A stretch of 64,000 nt of DNA from Paenibacillus anaericanus (GCF_003994475.1 NZ_RZNY01000001.1:1-64000); one strand, 5' to 3'; positions 41,459-51,022 are shown, numbered from the stretch's first letter. Program-made: numbers and translations. The notes: generated by a model from the letters alone, not told the origin.

Positions 41459-42608
41459 CTTTACGATTGCGTTGAATATAATTAAGCGAACGATTGGAAC
41501 CAAAAAAGGCGTATTAGCGCATATTTTCTTGCCTTGCATTGTAATTGCTGCAGTTGTTGGTTTGCTTGGAAGGGAAGAAATAACCCGAGCAGAAATTGCC
41601 TATGTCAATGAAGATACAGGTGTAGCAAGTGAGTATCTGCTCGATGAATTGGCTAATAAACCGGATTATGTATTGAAGTCGTTCCAAAGTGAAGAGGTTA
41701 TGAAGGAATATCTCATCGGGCTGAAAGGAAGTGTTGGCGTTATGATCCCTTCCGGGTTTACGGAAGGTGTTCTAACAGGGAATACTCCGATTTTGCAAAC
41801 CTATGAAATGAAGATGAGTGAAGCAACGGTTACGATAAAAATAAATATTAACAATCTAGTAGCAGGGATGTCTTCGACTGCGGCAAGAGTGAATGCTTCC
41901 GCGATAGCTCAGGGTGAGGTGAGTGTCAACTTTTCGCGAGTACTGGACGAGATCAAGAAACACCGTATAAGCGCAGTTGATAATGACCTTAGATTATATC
42001 CTAAGCCAGGAATTACAACAGTTACAGGATTTACGCTTATGTTCTTGATGGGGTTGGTCAGTAGCACCGTTACTAGAATTGTAGAGGATCGCAGCCGTAG
42101 GACGATGGCAAGGGTGTTTAGTGCTCCCGTAAGGGCGTGGGAGATTGCTCTGGGTAACTTCGTAGGCAGCTTCATTGTGGGGCTTATACAAATTGTTGTG
42201 GTGTTGTTCCTGACTCGCTCGGTACTGAACTACGATTATGGTGTTTCTGTACTGCCACACTTTCTAGTTTTGAGCGCTTTTATGCTTGTGGCGATGGGGC
42301 TTGCGAGTGCAGTAGCTGGTTTGATCCGCAATCCACAAAACACGGGGACTTTAAATAGTTTGATTATTATACCTACAAGTATGATTGGCGGATGTTTTTG
42401 GCCCATTTCCTTCATGCCTGATATTATGCAGAAAGCAGCGAATTTTGTACCCCAGAAGTGGGCAATTGAAGCGGTGGAGAACTTATCAGCTGGGGCGGGT
42501 ATGCAGAGCCTAGCGCTACCCATGCTAATGCTGGGTTTGATGGCCGTGATTCTACTAGCCATTGGCTCGGCCATTCTTCGTCCTAGCGAAACGAGTGCTG
42601 GTTTGTAA
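41451..42608 (+). CDS. ABC-2 type permease (LnrN-like)
   Basis: A 385-residue permease with the same layout as the preceding gene: N-terminal helix, large outside loop, five C-terminal helices. SRRTMARVFSAPVRAWEIAL is the cytoplasmic coupling helix region, and GGCFWPISFMPDIMQ matches the family loop. Third gene of the ATPase-permease-permease set. Confidence 0.87.
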   Translation: MNSFTIALNIIKRTIGTKKGVLAHIFLPCIVIAAVVGLLGREEITRAEIAYVNEDTGVASEYLLDELANKPDYVLKSFQSEEVMKEYLIGLKGSVGVMIPSGFTEGVLTGNTPILQTYEMKMSEATVTIKININNLVAGMSSTAARVNASAIAQGEVSVNFSRVLDEIKKHRISAVDNDLRLYPKPGITTVTGFTLMFLMGLVSSTVTRIVEDRSRRTMARVFSAPVRAWEIALGNFVGSFIVGLIQIVVVLFLTRSVLNYDYGVSVLPHFLVLSAFMLVAMGLASAVAGLIRNPQNTGTLNSLIIIPTSMIGGCFWPISFMPDIMQKAANFVPQKWAIEAVENLSAGAGMQSLALPMLMLGLMAVILLAIGSAILRPSETSAGL

Positions 42609-42627
42609 ATAATAATATAGACGAATA

Positions 42628-42672
42628 AACAGGGTTATCTAGAGGCCACATTGGCGTTTGGATAGCCCTGTT
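42628..42672 (+). terminator. Hairpin after the ABC operon
   Basis: AACAGGGTTATC (42628-42639) pairs with GATAGCCCTGTT (42661-42672), one G-U. No long T-run, so a weak terminator. Confidence 0.55.
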
Positions 42673-42792
42673 AATGCGTTCTCTTAATATGGAAAATATC
42701 AATTAAGGTAAAAAGATTGCGTAAATATATTAAATCTAATATGTTGTAATTGTAATTAGTACCATCACAACATGAAGGGGGGGGACTCGCCT

Positions 42793-44247
42793 TTGCAGAA
42801 TAATTTGAAGGTAGCAACCCAGATATTCGACATTCCCTCCGGCAACAAGCAAAGAAAGTTCGCTTGGATTTTGTCGTTATTTATTATTATCGTTTCTATG
42901 GCAGTTATACCGTTTGGAAAGGAGATGTTACCTGATATACATCCTTTCTTACCGGCGATTATTTCTTGGTTTGTATTTGGTGATCTGATAACAGGTTATA
43001 TTCTATTTAGCCAATACCGGGCTTCTGGCACAATCCCCCTTCTTGTACTCTCTTGTACATATCTCTATATGGGACTCATTGCAATTCCTTATGCTCTAAC
43101 ATTTCCAGGCGTGATCTCAGAGGCAGGATTACTTGGAAATGGGGGCCAAACCTCGGTCTGGTTGTGGGTGTTCTGGCATGGGGGATTTCCTACGGGGATC
43201 ATCATATATTTGATTACAGGTCTTGTATGGAAGGATCCTCTGATTTCGAAACAAAGGATTAATAAGTATGGCTTAATGGCTGTTGGCGGTAGTATCTTAT
43301 CTGTCTTTATCGTATTTGCATTGGTAACGCTGGGAAGTGGTTGGTTTCCGAATATAATCTCTAAGGGAAACTACAGTAAGCTCATTAGTTCAGGAGTTGG
43401 CCCGGTAATCTGGATCCTAAATGTAATGGCATTGATGCTTATTATTATCAAATACCAGGGACGTAGTGTACTCAATCTCTGGGTCTCCGTGGCCATCCTT
43501 GCCTGTACACTTGATGTGACGCTTACGTTGTTTGCAGGTGCACGGTTTAGCCTCGGTTGGTATCTTGCTAGAGTTAATTCTATACTTGCGGGTACCGTCG
43601 TCTTTTATTCTATAGTTAATGAGGTTAATCGATTATTTATCAGATTGTCTGAGCAGCATAGAAAGCTAAGCGAATCGGAAAGACAATTGGAAGAAGCAAA
43701 TGAGGAGCTTACCAGGCTATCCAATTTGGATGGGCTGACCGGTATACCAAATCGGAGACAAATGGACGAAGTATTGAGTAAGGAATTGGAAAGTTCAGAA
43801 GAGAGATCTTTATCCTTATTGTTGCTTGATGTAGACTACTTCAAACAATATAACGATTATTACGGACATTTGGGCGGGGACCACATTCTAAAAACCATTG
43901 CCCAGACTATATATGCGGACGTGAAACCGTTTCGCGGCTTTGTAGCACGCTATGGTGGAGAAGAGTTTGCCGTGGTATTGACTAATCTGGACGCGATCGG
44001 AACGCTACTCATAGCCGAGAGGATCCGCGAGGGCATAGTTGAACTGAATATCCCACACGAAGCTTGTATAGCGTCCGATCGTGTGACGATTAGTATTGGA
44101 GGTTATGTTGTGGCCCCGCATGAATCGATAGATGGAGATGAGCTGATCCGCAAGGCGGATGAAAGTCTGTACCGAGCTAAGGATGAAGGTCGCAATCGCA
44201 GTATAGTGAATGGGTGGTACGACGGATATAGCGACTTTGAAATTTAA
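42793..44247 (+). CDS. MASE4-like membrane diguanylate cyclase (GGDEF)
   Basis: A 484-residue protein: eight membrane helices with WFVFGDLITGYILFSQY and WVFWHGGFPTGI, which resemble the MASE4 sensor domain, a short coiled coil, then a GGDEF domain with RYGGEEF (Glu in place of Asp is common) and LDVDYFKQYND. It should make c-di-GMP. The product-inhibition site RxxD is not seen before GGEEF. TTG 42793 has AAGGGGGGGGA at seven bases; ATG 42772 lies before that site and is unlikely. Its stop overlaps the convergent next gene by three bases. Confidence 0.87.
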   Translation: MQNNLKVATQIFDIPSGNKQRKFAWILSLFIIIVSMAVIPFGKEMLPDIHPFLPAIISWFVFGDLITGYILFSQYRASGTIPLLVLSCTYLYMGLIAIPYALTFPGVISEAGLLGNGGQTSVWLWVFWHGGFPTGIIIYLITGLVWKDPLISKQRINKYGLMAVGGSILSVFIVFALVTLGSGWFPNIISKGNYSKLISSGVGPVIWILNVMALMLIIIKYQGRSVLNLWVSVAILACTLDVTLTLFAGARFSLGWYLARVNSILAGTVVFYSIVNEVNRLFIRLSEQHRKLSESERQLEEANEELTRLSNLDGLTGIPNRRQMDEVLSKELESSEERSLSLLLLDVDYFKQYNDYYGHLGGDHILKTIAQTIYADVKPFRGFVARYGGEEFAVVLTNLDAIGTLLIAERIREGIVELNIPHEACIASDRVTISIGGYVVAPHESIDGDELIRKADESLYRAKDEGRNRSIVNGWYDGYSDFEI

Positions 44248-44732
44248 TTACGGGCAGTGTTGGTAATCTTGTGGTATTCTTTCAGCATATACAAGCGCCA
44301 ACGGAGGATCATTCCAAAAGCTAATATGAAGAATACAGATCCTGTTTGCAGTACAGTAATATATTGCTCTACTACTTCATGAAGGCCCAATCGAATGACG
44401 AGTAGGCCGATTAAGATGTAGGCGAATCCACGAGAGCGCTTAGCATATACTTGACCGTCCACAACTTCAAAGTGAGTACTTCGGATGAGTGGGTAAGAGA
44501 ACAGCAAGGCTCCAACTACAAAAGCAATCAAGGCCCAGAGAACAGGAATATGCATCTCAGGCGCAACGAACATAAAGAATCCTGTCGACATACCCAGTGG
44601 CGGGATAATAATCCCTTTGATGGTTACAGGTCTACGGCTTGCTTTGAGCCTGATAAAGAGCGTCATAATAGCCATGACAAACGCTCCAACTGTAACGATA
44701 ATGGGTATATAAGAGGAATGTAGAAAATTCAT
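44244..44732 (-). CDS. CcdC-like membrane protein (DUF1453)
   Basis: A 162-residue protein with four or five membrane segments, similar in layout to YneJ/CcdC (RLKASRRPVTIKGIIIPPLG and ESTHFEV-type loop STHFEVVDGQVYAKRSRG). Function is poorly known; CcdC is linked to cytochrome c biogenesis genes only by location in Bacillus. ATG 44732 has AAGGGGA at proper distance; a 14-residue longer frame is less likely. It converges with the diguanylate cyclase. Confidence 0.75.
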   Translation of the reverse strand: MNFLHSSYIPIIVTVGAFVMAIMTLFIRLKASRRPVTIKGIIIPPLGMSTGFFMFVAPEMHIPVLWALIAFVVGALLFSYPLIRSTHFEVVDGQVYAKRSRGFAYILIGLLVIRLGLHEVVEQYITVLQTGSVFFILAFGMILRWRLYMLKEYHKITNTARN

Positions 44733-44899
44733 AATGCGGTCCCCTTCTCTTAATCTAATAATTAGATATGACATTAGTTTAGCGAGAACATTATATCATA
44801 ATCACCTTAGAAATATAAAAATATGAAGATTGTGATGAGAATATTTAAATCTAGGGTCATTTTTTCGAAATATATGTAGTAGGGAAGGAGAGGTGAGGA

Positions 44900-45355
44900 G
44901 TGAATAGCGAGTTTACAGTTGCCATTCATTGTCTTCTGTTTCTGTACAAAAAGGACGAGTGTATGTCCAATAGTGAAGAGATCGCATGTAGTGTAGCGAC
45001 CCATCCGGCAAGGGTGCGAAAAGTATTAAGCTCTCTTCGTAAGCAGGGGTATGTCGCAACGAAAGAAGGAGTGGGTGGGGGTTATCTACTTAGTGTGAGT
45101 TTGGATGATATTCATTTAGGAGATCTTTACCGTTTGTTTGCACGAGGTTCACTACATCCAGGATGGTGCTCGGGCAACGAGGTGTCGTCATGTTCTGTTT
45201 CTTCAAATATTCATGGTGTAATGAATCTTATCTTTGCTGGTGGTGAGGAACGACTGGAGTCATATTTTGCTGAGATCAGATTGTCTGATGTTAAGGCGCT
45301 ATTAGAGGGAAATAAATTGGAAGCTATCAGAAGCAACATGAGTGATGGCTCGTAG
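44900..45355 (+). CDS. Rrf2-family transcriptional regulator
   Basis: A 151-residue winged-helix regulator. The HTH contains SNSEEIACSVATHPARVRKV and the wing GGGYLL, typical of Rrf2 proteins (YwnA/CymR type). Two cysteines (PGWCSGNEVSSC) lie in the place where iron-sulfur or redox cysteines occur, but there are only two, not three. AGGAGAGGTGAGG before the GTG. It precedes the lactonase gene by 46 bases and lies 2 kb before the sulfate operon, so sulfur or redox control is possible. Confidence 0.85.
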   Translation: MNSEFTVAIHCLLFLYKKDECMSNSEEIACSVATHPARVRKVLSSLRKQGYVATKEGVGGGYLLSVSLDDIHLGDLYRLFARGSLHPGWCSGNEVSSCSVSSNIHGVMNLIFAGGEERLESYFAEIRLSDVKALLEGNKLEAIRSNMSDGS

Positions 45356-45401
45356 TTAAGCTTCAAAAATAATAATAGGTATCATGAGAGGGGATTGTTT
45401 A

Positions 45402-46469
45402 ATGCATTATCAGAGTGGGAAAGACGAGTTGCTGTTCTATGTAGGATCTTATGCCTCCAAGGATGAACCAAGTATTTATTTGTGTAAGTTAGACAGGAGG
45501 ACTGGGCTGCTCACAATGATCGACAGTACTTCAGGGATCCTCAATCCATCTTTTCTAGTAGCAAATAATGAGGCATCCCATCTGTATGTGGTTAGCGAGC
45601 AGACAACGGGTTCTGTATCTGCCTATGCGATAAATCCTGATAACGGTAAGTTGTCTGAACTGGGTGTACAGGTAATGGAAGGTGCAGATCCTTGTCATCT
45701 CGCGATTACTTCATCTGGATACATACTCATATCGCATTATTCTAGTGGTCATATCAATAGCTTTGGGTTAAATGAGAATGGTGCGCTTGCAGATATAAGC
45801 TCGCAAGTACAACATATAGGCGGAAGTGGTGCCATTGCTGACCGACAGGAAGCAGCTCATGCACACAGTATTGTACCGAATCAAGAAGGTAGTTATGCCT
45901 ATGTCTCTGATTTGGGCCAGGATCAAGTTGTGATTTATGCGCTGAAGGATGGGAAGCTCGAGGCACGCGGAGAGGTAGCACTTCCTCCTGGCACTGGTCC
46001 AAGGCATTTCGTTATCCAAGAGTCAGTATCTGCTGCTTATGGAATTAACGAGCTTAATAATACAATAACAACTTATGCCTATGATCATACGGATGGTCAT
46101 CTCGAAATGATTCAGCATATTACCACAATACCTGAGGATTTTACGGGAGTGAGCTATCCTGCGGATATCCACCTTTCACCTGATGGTCGTTATTTATATG
46201 GCTCAAATCGTGGTCATGACAGTATTGTGCGTTTTGCAATAGACCCTTCAACTGGTCTACTCAGTGAACCAAAATGGATGGGCACAGGAGGAGAATGGCC
46301 ACGGAACTTCGCTGTATTGGAGGATTATGTACTAGTAGCGAACCAGAACAGCAATAACATTGTGGCATTTAAGCGAGATGGAGATACGGGTACGCTTACA
46401 GTCACGGGCAGTGAACTTGAGATAAAGGCTCCTTCGTGCATCGAGCCGTTGAATGGCGGAACAGAGTAA
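45402..46469 (+). CDS. pgl: Lactonase-family (6-phosphogluconolactonase-like) beta-propeller
   Basis: A 355-residue seven-bladed propeller of the YkgB/Pgl lactonase family, which hydrolyses 6-phosphogluconolactone in the pentose phosphate pathway. Hallmarks are FYVGSYASKDEPSIYL, HAHSIVPNQEGSYAYVSDLG and SPDGRYLYGSNRGHDSI, plus GTGPRHF. ATG 45402 has AGAGGGGA upstream; the frame begins six codons earlier without a ribosome site. Probably co-transcribed with the Rrf2 gene. Strong terminator after it. Confidence 0.88.
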   Translation: MHYQSGKDELLFYVGSYASKDEPSIYLCKLDRRTGLLTMIDSTSGILNPSFLVANNEASHLYVVSEQTTGSVSAYAINPDNGKLSELGVQVMEGADPCHLAITSSGYILISHYSSGHINSFGLNENGALADISSQVQHIGGSGAIADRQEAAHAHSIVPNQEGSYAYVSDLGQDQVVIYALKDGKLEARGEVALPPGTGPRHFVIQESVSAAYGINELNNTITTYAYDHTDGHLEMIQHITTIPEDFTGVSYPADIHLSPDGRYLYGSNRGHDSIVRFAIDPSTGLLSEPKWMGTGGEWPRNFAVLEDYVLVANQNSNNIVAFKRDGDTGTLTVTGSELEIKAPSCIEPLNGGTE

Positions 46470-46513
46470 CAATTAATTGGGATAAATAACCAAATGTAAA
46501 CATGGATACCAAT

Positions 46514-46556
46514 AACCTCCAAGCCACTTCTCGTCTAGTGGTTTTGGGGTTTTTTG
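46514..46556 (+). terminator. Terminator of the lactonase gene
   Basis: AACCTCCAAGCCACT (46514-46528) pairs with AGTGGTTTTGGGGTT (46537-46551) through G-U pairs, then TTTTT. Confidence 0.8.
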
Positions 46557-46623
46557 TGTTAGCTGGGAGGATGGCTTTTATAAGCATAACTTATATGTTT
46601 TTCATTATTTTTACAAAAAAGGT

Positions 46624-46652
46624 TTGACAACAAAACAGGGTGCATATAGAAT
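46624..46652 (+). promoter_or_regulatory. Promoter of the sulfate operon
   Basis: TTGACA (46624-46629), 17 bases, TAGAAT (46647-46652). Transcription would start near 46659, giving a leader of about 220 bases before cysP. Confidence 0.75.
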
Positions 46653-46672
46653 AATCCCATAGCACACTAAAC

Positions 46673-46785
46673 AGGTAGGAATAATAAAAGTTCTCACCGT
46701 ACGAACGGAAGAACGCTCTACTTACCTAGGCAGACACGGGTAGTAGCTCGGTTTGACTATTGGGGAGGGGCGTTTCTCCGTTTTT
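46673..46785 (+). ncRNA. Structured leader of the sulfate operon (possible riboswitch or attenuator)
   Basis: The leader can form a nested hairpin: AGGTAGG with CTTACCT (46673-46679, 46721-46727), then GTTCT with AGAAC (46690-46694, 46710-46714), then CCGT with ACGG (46697-46700, 46705-46708). An alternative pairing CTACT (46718-46722) with AGTAG (46742-46746) excludes the outer stem. A weak GGAG/CTCC hairpin then a T-run ends at 46785. It does not match the S-box or T-box patterns I know. Part of the 411-base gap 46470-46880. Confidence 0.45.
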
Positions 46786-46880
46786 CTCGTATTTTCCATA
46801 CCATGTGGAATTTACACCATCCTGTGAGCTCAGATTTGGAAGTCATGAACGATAATAAAGAGAGTATGGGGAGTGATAAG

Positions 46881-47954
46881 ATGAAAAAGGTGTTGAAGCA
46901 AGGGGTTCTGTTGAGTTTGGTTCTAGTAATGTCCATGGTTATTGGAGCCTGCGGAAACGAGAAGAAGAACAACGCAGCAAGCGCAGAGGTCAATACGTCC
47001 AGCAGTGGAGAAAAGCTGAAAGACATCGAAATCTTAAATGTATCTTATGACCCCACACGTGAACTATACGAGAAATATAATAAGGCATTTGCAGAACATT
47101 GGCTTAAAGAGAAGGGTCAGAAAGTTACGATTAAGCAATCACATGGTGGTTCAGGCAAGCAAGGTAGAGCGGTCATTGACGGCTTAGAAGCAGATGTTGT
47201 AACACTTGCCCTTGGATATGACATCGATGCGATTCAGCAGAGTGGATTAATTAATGAAGGATGGCAACAAAAGTATGAACTGAACAGTTCGCCATATACT
47301 TCAACCATTGTATTCCTTGTTCGTAAGGGGAATCCAAAGGAGATTAAGGATTGGGATGATCTCATTAAAGAAGGCGTTGAAGTCATTACACCCAACCCAC
47401 AAACTTCGGGTGGAGCACGTTGGAATTATCTAGCTGCATGGGGCTATGCTCTACACCACAACAATAATGATGAAGAAAAGGCGAAAGAATTTGTGAAAGA
47501 ACTATTCCAACACGTGCCGGTTCTAGATAGCGGTGCTCGTGGATCAACGACAACGTTTGTGGAACGTGGATTAGGTGATGTTTTACTTGCTTGGGAGAAC
47601 GAAGCTTGGTTATCCGTTAAGGAGCTTGGCCCCGACAAGTTCGACATTGTGTACCCTTCTGAGAGTATTCTAGCCGAACCTCCAGTAGCTATTGTTGATA
47701 AGAACGCTGATAAAAGAGGGACTCGCGAGGTCGCCGATGAGTATCTGAAATATTTGTATTCAGAGGAAGGGCAAACAATCGCTGCGGAGAACTATTATCG
47801 TCCTACACTAGAAAGTGTAAAGACGAAGTTTGCTGATCAGTTCCCTGAAATCAAGTTGTATACGATTGACGAGGAATTTGGGGGCTGGGCTGAGGCACAA
47901 CCGAAGCATTTTAATGACGGAGGCATATTCACGCAGATTTATGCGCCTAAATAA
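46881..47954 (+). CDS. cysP: Sulfate/thiosulfate-binding lipoprotein
   Basis: A 357-residue extracellular binding protein. Signal peptide with lipobox IGAC (Cys24), then [20 protein letters not shown], the standard opening of Sbp/CysP, and [16 protein letters not shown] and [12 protein letters not shown], the sulfate-contacting regions; [13 protein letters not shown] and [13 protein letters not shown] follow. ATG 46881 has GGGGAG at seven bases; the frame extends 26 codons up into the leader without a ribosome site. First gene of the sulfate import operon. Confidence 0.93.
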   Translation: MKKVLKQGVLLSLVLVMSMVIGACGNEKKNNAASAEVNTSSSGEKLKDIEILNVSYDPTRELYEKYNKAFAEHWLKEKGQKVTIKQSHGGSGKQGRAVIDGLEADVVTLALGYDIDAIQQSGLINEGWQQKYELNSSPYTSTIVFLVRKGNPKEIKDWDDLIKEGVEVITPNPQTSGGARWNYLAAWGYALHHNNNDEEKAKEFVKELFQHVPVLDSGARGSTTTFVERGLGDVLLAWENEAWLSVKELGPDKFDIVYPSESILAEPPVAIVDKNADKRGTREVADEYLKYLYSEEGQTIAAENYYRPTLESVKTKFADQFPEIKLYTIDEEFGGWAEAQPKHFNDGGIFTQIYAPK

Positions 47955-48024
47955 CCGACCGTAATAAACGGAGGCGCGTCTCTATATTTTGCAGTAGGGA
48001 TGCATTAGGAAAGGATGAAGATTG

Positions 48025-48855
48025 ATGCACAGTACCACGACAAAGCGCGGGGTGTTGCCCGGCTTCGGATTGACTATGGGCTACAGCGTTCTTTATCTCA
48101 GTCTGGTGGTATTGATACCACTGTCTGCGTTGCTGTTAAATTCAACGGGACTTACTTGGAGCAAGTTTTGGGATGTTGCAACGGATCCGCGAGTACTTGC
48201 TTCATTTAAAGTTAGCTTCTTAACCGCTGCAGCGGCAGGACTAATTGACGTAGTACTTGGTCTGCTACTCGCTTGGGTGCTGGTGAGATATGATTTTCCG
48301 GGGAAAAGTATCTTTGATGCCATGATCGATCTTCCATTTGCGCTTCCTACTGCAGTTGCGGGGGTAGCACTAACGGCGATTTATTCCCCTAATGGTTGGA
48401 TTGGTTCACTGTTTGAACCACTTGGGATACGAATCGCCTTCTCACCGATAGGGATTACGCTCGCACTTATGTTTATCGGTATTCCGTTTGTCGTCCGCAC
48501 GGTACAGCCCGTGTTGCAGGAGCTAGATGCAGAAGTGGAGGAAGCAGCGGCGACACTAGGTTCAAGTCGGTATCGCACCTTCCGTAAGGTAGTGTTGCCT
48601 GAATTGTTGCCACCTCTTATGACGGGTTTTGCACTAGCCTTCGCACGTGGAATTGGGGAGTATGGCTCGGTCGTCTTCATCTCCGGTAACATGCCGATGA
48701 GAACGGAGATTGCTCCGCTACTTATTATGTCGAAGCTCGAACAGTTCGACTATGCTGGAGCAACCGCCGTGGCCTTACTGCTGCTGCTGATCTCGTTCGC
48801 GTTGCTGTTGCTTATAAATTCACTGCAACGCCGCGTCCGCAAGACGGCACGTTAA
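48025..48855 (+). CDS. cysT: Sulfate ABC transporter permease CysT
   Basis: A 276-residue permease with six membrane segments; [20 protein letters not shown] near residue 175 is the ATPase-coupling EAA loop, and [18 protein letters not shown] (about 210) is diagnostic for CysT/CysU. ATG 48025 follows AAAGGA at ten bases; a TTG one codon earlier is an alternative. It lies 70 bases after cysP and 33 before cysW. Confidence 0.92.
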   Translation: MHSTTTKRGVLPGFGLTMGYSVLYLSLVVLIPLSALLLNSTGLTWSKFWDVATDPRVLASFKVSFLTAAAAGLIDVVLGLLLAWVLVRYDFPGKSIFDAMIDLPFALPTAVAGVALTAIYSPNGWIGSLFEPLGIRIAFSPIGITLALMFIGIPFVVRTVQPVLQELDAEVEEAAATLGSSRYRTFRKVVLPELLPPLMTGFALAFARGIGEYGSVVFISGNMPMRTEIAPLLIMSKLEQFDYAGATAVALLLLLISFALLLLINSLQRRVRKTAR

Positions 48856-48888
48856 CCTGGATATGACGATGAACGGAGGATAAAGAAA

Positions 48889-49749
48889 ATGGCCGGTTCT
48901 GTACCTTTAGCTTCAAATAAACCTTCCACGGTAAGAAAACGAGTGGCGAATGAATCGGTTGCTGTGAAGTGGACACTGATCGGGGCTGCTGTGTTAGTTA
49001 TGCTCTGGTTAATTGTATTACCACTTACGATCGTATTGGCTGAAGCCCTGAAAAAGGGCTGGGGAGTATACGTGGAGGCTATTACTAATCCCGATGCATT
49101 GTCTGCGTTACGGTTGACCCTTCTAGTTGCTCTCATCACAGTACCGCTGAATACGATATTTGGCGTGGTAGCAGCTTGGGCGATTACGAAGTTTAAGTTT
49201 CGGGGTAAAGGGATACTCGTTACGTTAATCGATTTGCCCTTTGCGGTGTCACCTGTAATCGGTGGGCTAATTTATGTACTCGTCTATGGGGCACATGGTT
49301 GGTTCGGTCCCTGGTTACAGGAGCATGATATAAAAATAATCTTTGCACTTCCTGGAATTATTCTGGCCACATTATTTGTTACGTTTCCGTTCGTAGCTAG
49401 GGAGTTAATCCCGTTGATGGAGGATCAGGGTCAGCAAGAGGAAGAGGCGGCTGTTACACTTGGTGCCCGGGGATTTAGGGTTTTCTGGAAAGTAACGTTG
49501 CCTAATATTAAATGGGGTCTATTGTACGGAATTATTCTTTGTAATGCTAGAGCCATGGGTGAATTTGGAGCTGTGTCTGTTGTATCGGGTCATATTCGGG
49601 GAGAGACCAACACGCTTCCACTGCATGTAGAAATTTTGTATAACGAGTACCAGTTCTCCGCGTCCTTTGCGGTATCTTCGCTGCTGTTGCTGTTAGCGCT
49701 TGTTACCTTATTGTTGAAGAACTGGTTTACTCGTAAGAGTCATCATTAA
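48889..49749 (+). CDS. cysW: Sulfate ABC transporter permease CysW
   Basis: A 286-residue permease paired with Cys[22 protein letters not shown] is the EAA loop (split: [12 protein letters not shown]), and [20 protein letters not shown] the CysW hallmark. A short, charged N-terminal head precedes six helices. CGGAGGA site before the ATG. The ATPase CysA expected next is missing; yezD follows instead. Confidence 0.92.
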   Translation: MAGSVPLASNKPSTVRKRVANESVAVKWTLIGAAVLVMLWLIVLPLTIVLAEALKKGWGVYVEAITNPDALSALRLTLLVALITVPLNTIFGVVAAWAITKFKFRGKGILVTLIDLPFAVSPVIGGLIYVLVYGAHGWFGPWLQEHDIKIIFALPGIILATLFVTFPFVARELIPLMEDQGQQEEEAAVTLGARGFRVFWKVTLPNIKWGLLYGIILCNARAMGEFGAVSVVSGHIRGETNTLPLHVEILYNEYQFSASFAVSSLLLLLALVTLLLKNWFTRKSHH

Positions 49750-49791
49750 GATTTGTTTTGACTTGAATCGCCAGAGGAGAAAGGAGATTGC

Positions 49792-50019
49792 ATGATGTCA
49801 AAACCATTACAGGTCGATAACGTGTGGCTAGAGCGGATCGCAGGAATGCTGAATGAAATGGAATTCGGATCGTTAAATATCATCGTTCATGAAGGGCAAA
49901 TTGTTCAGGTGGAACGTACAGAACGGAAACGATATGAACTGGGTCAATCCGGGGGCGTCAAGTCATCTGGTGGACCACGGAATGTCGTCAAGCCTCTGCG
50001 CGAATCAGGAACGAGATAG
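49792..50019 (+). CDS. yezD: YezD-like small protein (DUF2292)
   Basis: A 75-residue protein with VWLERIAGMLNEMEFGSLNI then IIVHEGQIVQVERTERKRYE, matching the DUF2292/YezD family: one helix and a small beta hairpin. Such proteins are often found beside sulfate and sulfonate genes; function is unknown. The tail is basic and Gly/Ser-rich. GAGAAAGGAG site before the ATG. Last gene of the cys operon. Confidence 0.8.
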   Translation: MMSKPLQVDNVWLERIAGMLNEMEFGSLNIIVHEGQIVQVERTERKRYELGQSGGVKSSGGPRNVVKPLRESGTR

Positions 50020-50036
50020 AGAATGAACCTAAACAG

Positions 50037-50100
50037 AAAACCCCGATATCCGGTTACGCCTGGGCTATGGAGCCTGGTGTTCACGGAAATCGGGGTTTTT
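50037..50100 (+). terminator. Terminator of the cys operon
   Basis: AAAACCCCGAT plus TCCG (50037-50052) pair with CGGA and ATCGGGGTTTT (50084-50099). T-run after it; an inner GC-rich loop is 30 bases. Confidence 0.82.
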
Positions 50101-50116
50101 GTAAAGATGGCTTCGT

Positions 50117-51022
50117 TTAATTAGTTGAACTTTCTGACTCCGGATCTGTAGGCAGGTCTCCTGTTGCTCTTCCAGTTGATTCGTTGTTCATCTGATCATA
50201 GTGGCCTGCAAAGGGGCGCGATCTCCGTGGTTTATTCCCTGCTAGCAGAAAGCCTACAAAGAAGAGTAGCGCCTGGGCTCCAAGGATGTACGGGGATAAA
50301 TCTAGACTAATCCAATGAATCAAACTGATGAGGGCGATAAAGATAGATAGGGCTTGAAGTAATGCTGCCCCTTCCACTTTTCTACGGCCACCCATTAGTG
50401 CGGGATAGAGTAGCAGCAGAGAGAAGATGACGGACACAAAGCATGTCCAGTTATTTAGCAGTATTCGTCCCTCTATCGTTGTTCCGACACTGAGATCTAT
50501 GATGAGTTTGAATAGCCAACCAAAACAGAATAGTAGGGCCGATGCGAATAGAAAAGGTAGTATAGGACGTACTTGCTGCCATAGAGACTGCCCCCAGCTG
50601 GGGCGTTCAATCCCACTAAGCAGATTCTCGCGTTCTTCAATTAAGCGCTCGCTTTCTCTCTCCAACGTCTTTTGAAGCAGAGGGAGGCGAGCAGGGTCTT
50701 GATCATTGATATAAGCTCCGATTTGCACTAGCAGATCAGCAGTTATGTAAGGAGCAGCTCTACAGGCAAGTAGTCTGTCGCTTAATAGTTCTTCTTCGTA
50801 AGAAGCGGTCTCCAATTTATGAACCTTGCGCATCAACGGTCCTGCGGCAGCGGAGAACAGTTCTAAGCTAATTCTGAGATGATCTAACCTGGAGCGTTCC
50901 TTGCGCGCCATCTTGCGCTCCGATACACCATATAATCCAAGAAATAGAGCAAGTGCAAGGAAGGAGGCTAAAGCTGTCCTCTCGTGTTGCTGAAGCCAGG
51001 TTATCCATTCCGAAAGTGACAC
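50117..51022 (-). CDS. Unknown four- or five-helix membrane protein
   Basis: A 301-residue protein not assigned to a family. It has one membrane helix near residues 17-33, then a soluble, charged helical region (about 35-150) with a coiled-coil look (LLQKTLERESERLIEERENLL), then four helices in the C-terminal half (about 155-275), and a hydrophilic Ser/Glu/Thr-rich tail. GTG 51022 has AAAGGG at six bases; the frame opens 28 codons earlier without a ribosome site. It lies alone between the cys operon terminator and the repeat-bearing gap. Confidence 0.65.
   Translation of the reverse strand: MSLSEWITWLQQHERTALASFLALALFLGLYGVSERKMARKERSRLDHLRISLELFSAAAGPLMRKVHKLETASYEEELLSDRLLACRAAPYITADLLVQIGAYINDQDPARLPLLQKTLERESERLIEERENLLSGIERPSWGQSLWQQVRPILPFLFASALLFCFGWLFKLIIDLSVGTTIEGRILLNNWTCFVSVIFSLLLLYPALMGGRRKVEGAALLQALSIFIALISLIHWISLDLSPYILGAQALLFFVGFLLAGNKPRRSRPFAGHYDQMNNESTGRATGDLPTDPESESSTN

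Noticed and set aside
42236..42574. 112-codon antisense frame over the second permease
   Set aside because: Lies wholly within the conserved permease gene on the other strand, with no ribosome site.
46803..46880. 26-codon N-terminal extension of CysP
   Set aside because: No ribosome site at 46803, and it would put a hydrophilic stretch before a perfect lipoprotein signal peptide.
46659..46880. S-box (SAM-I) riboswitch or T-box before cysP
   Set aside because: The conserved core sequences of those RNAs that I know are not present; only a generic structured leader is claimed.
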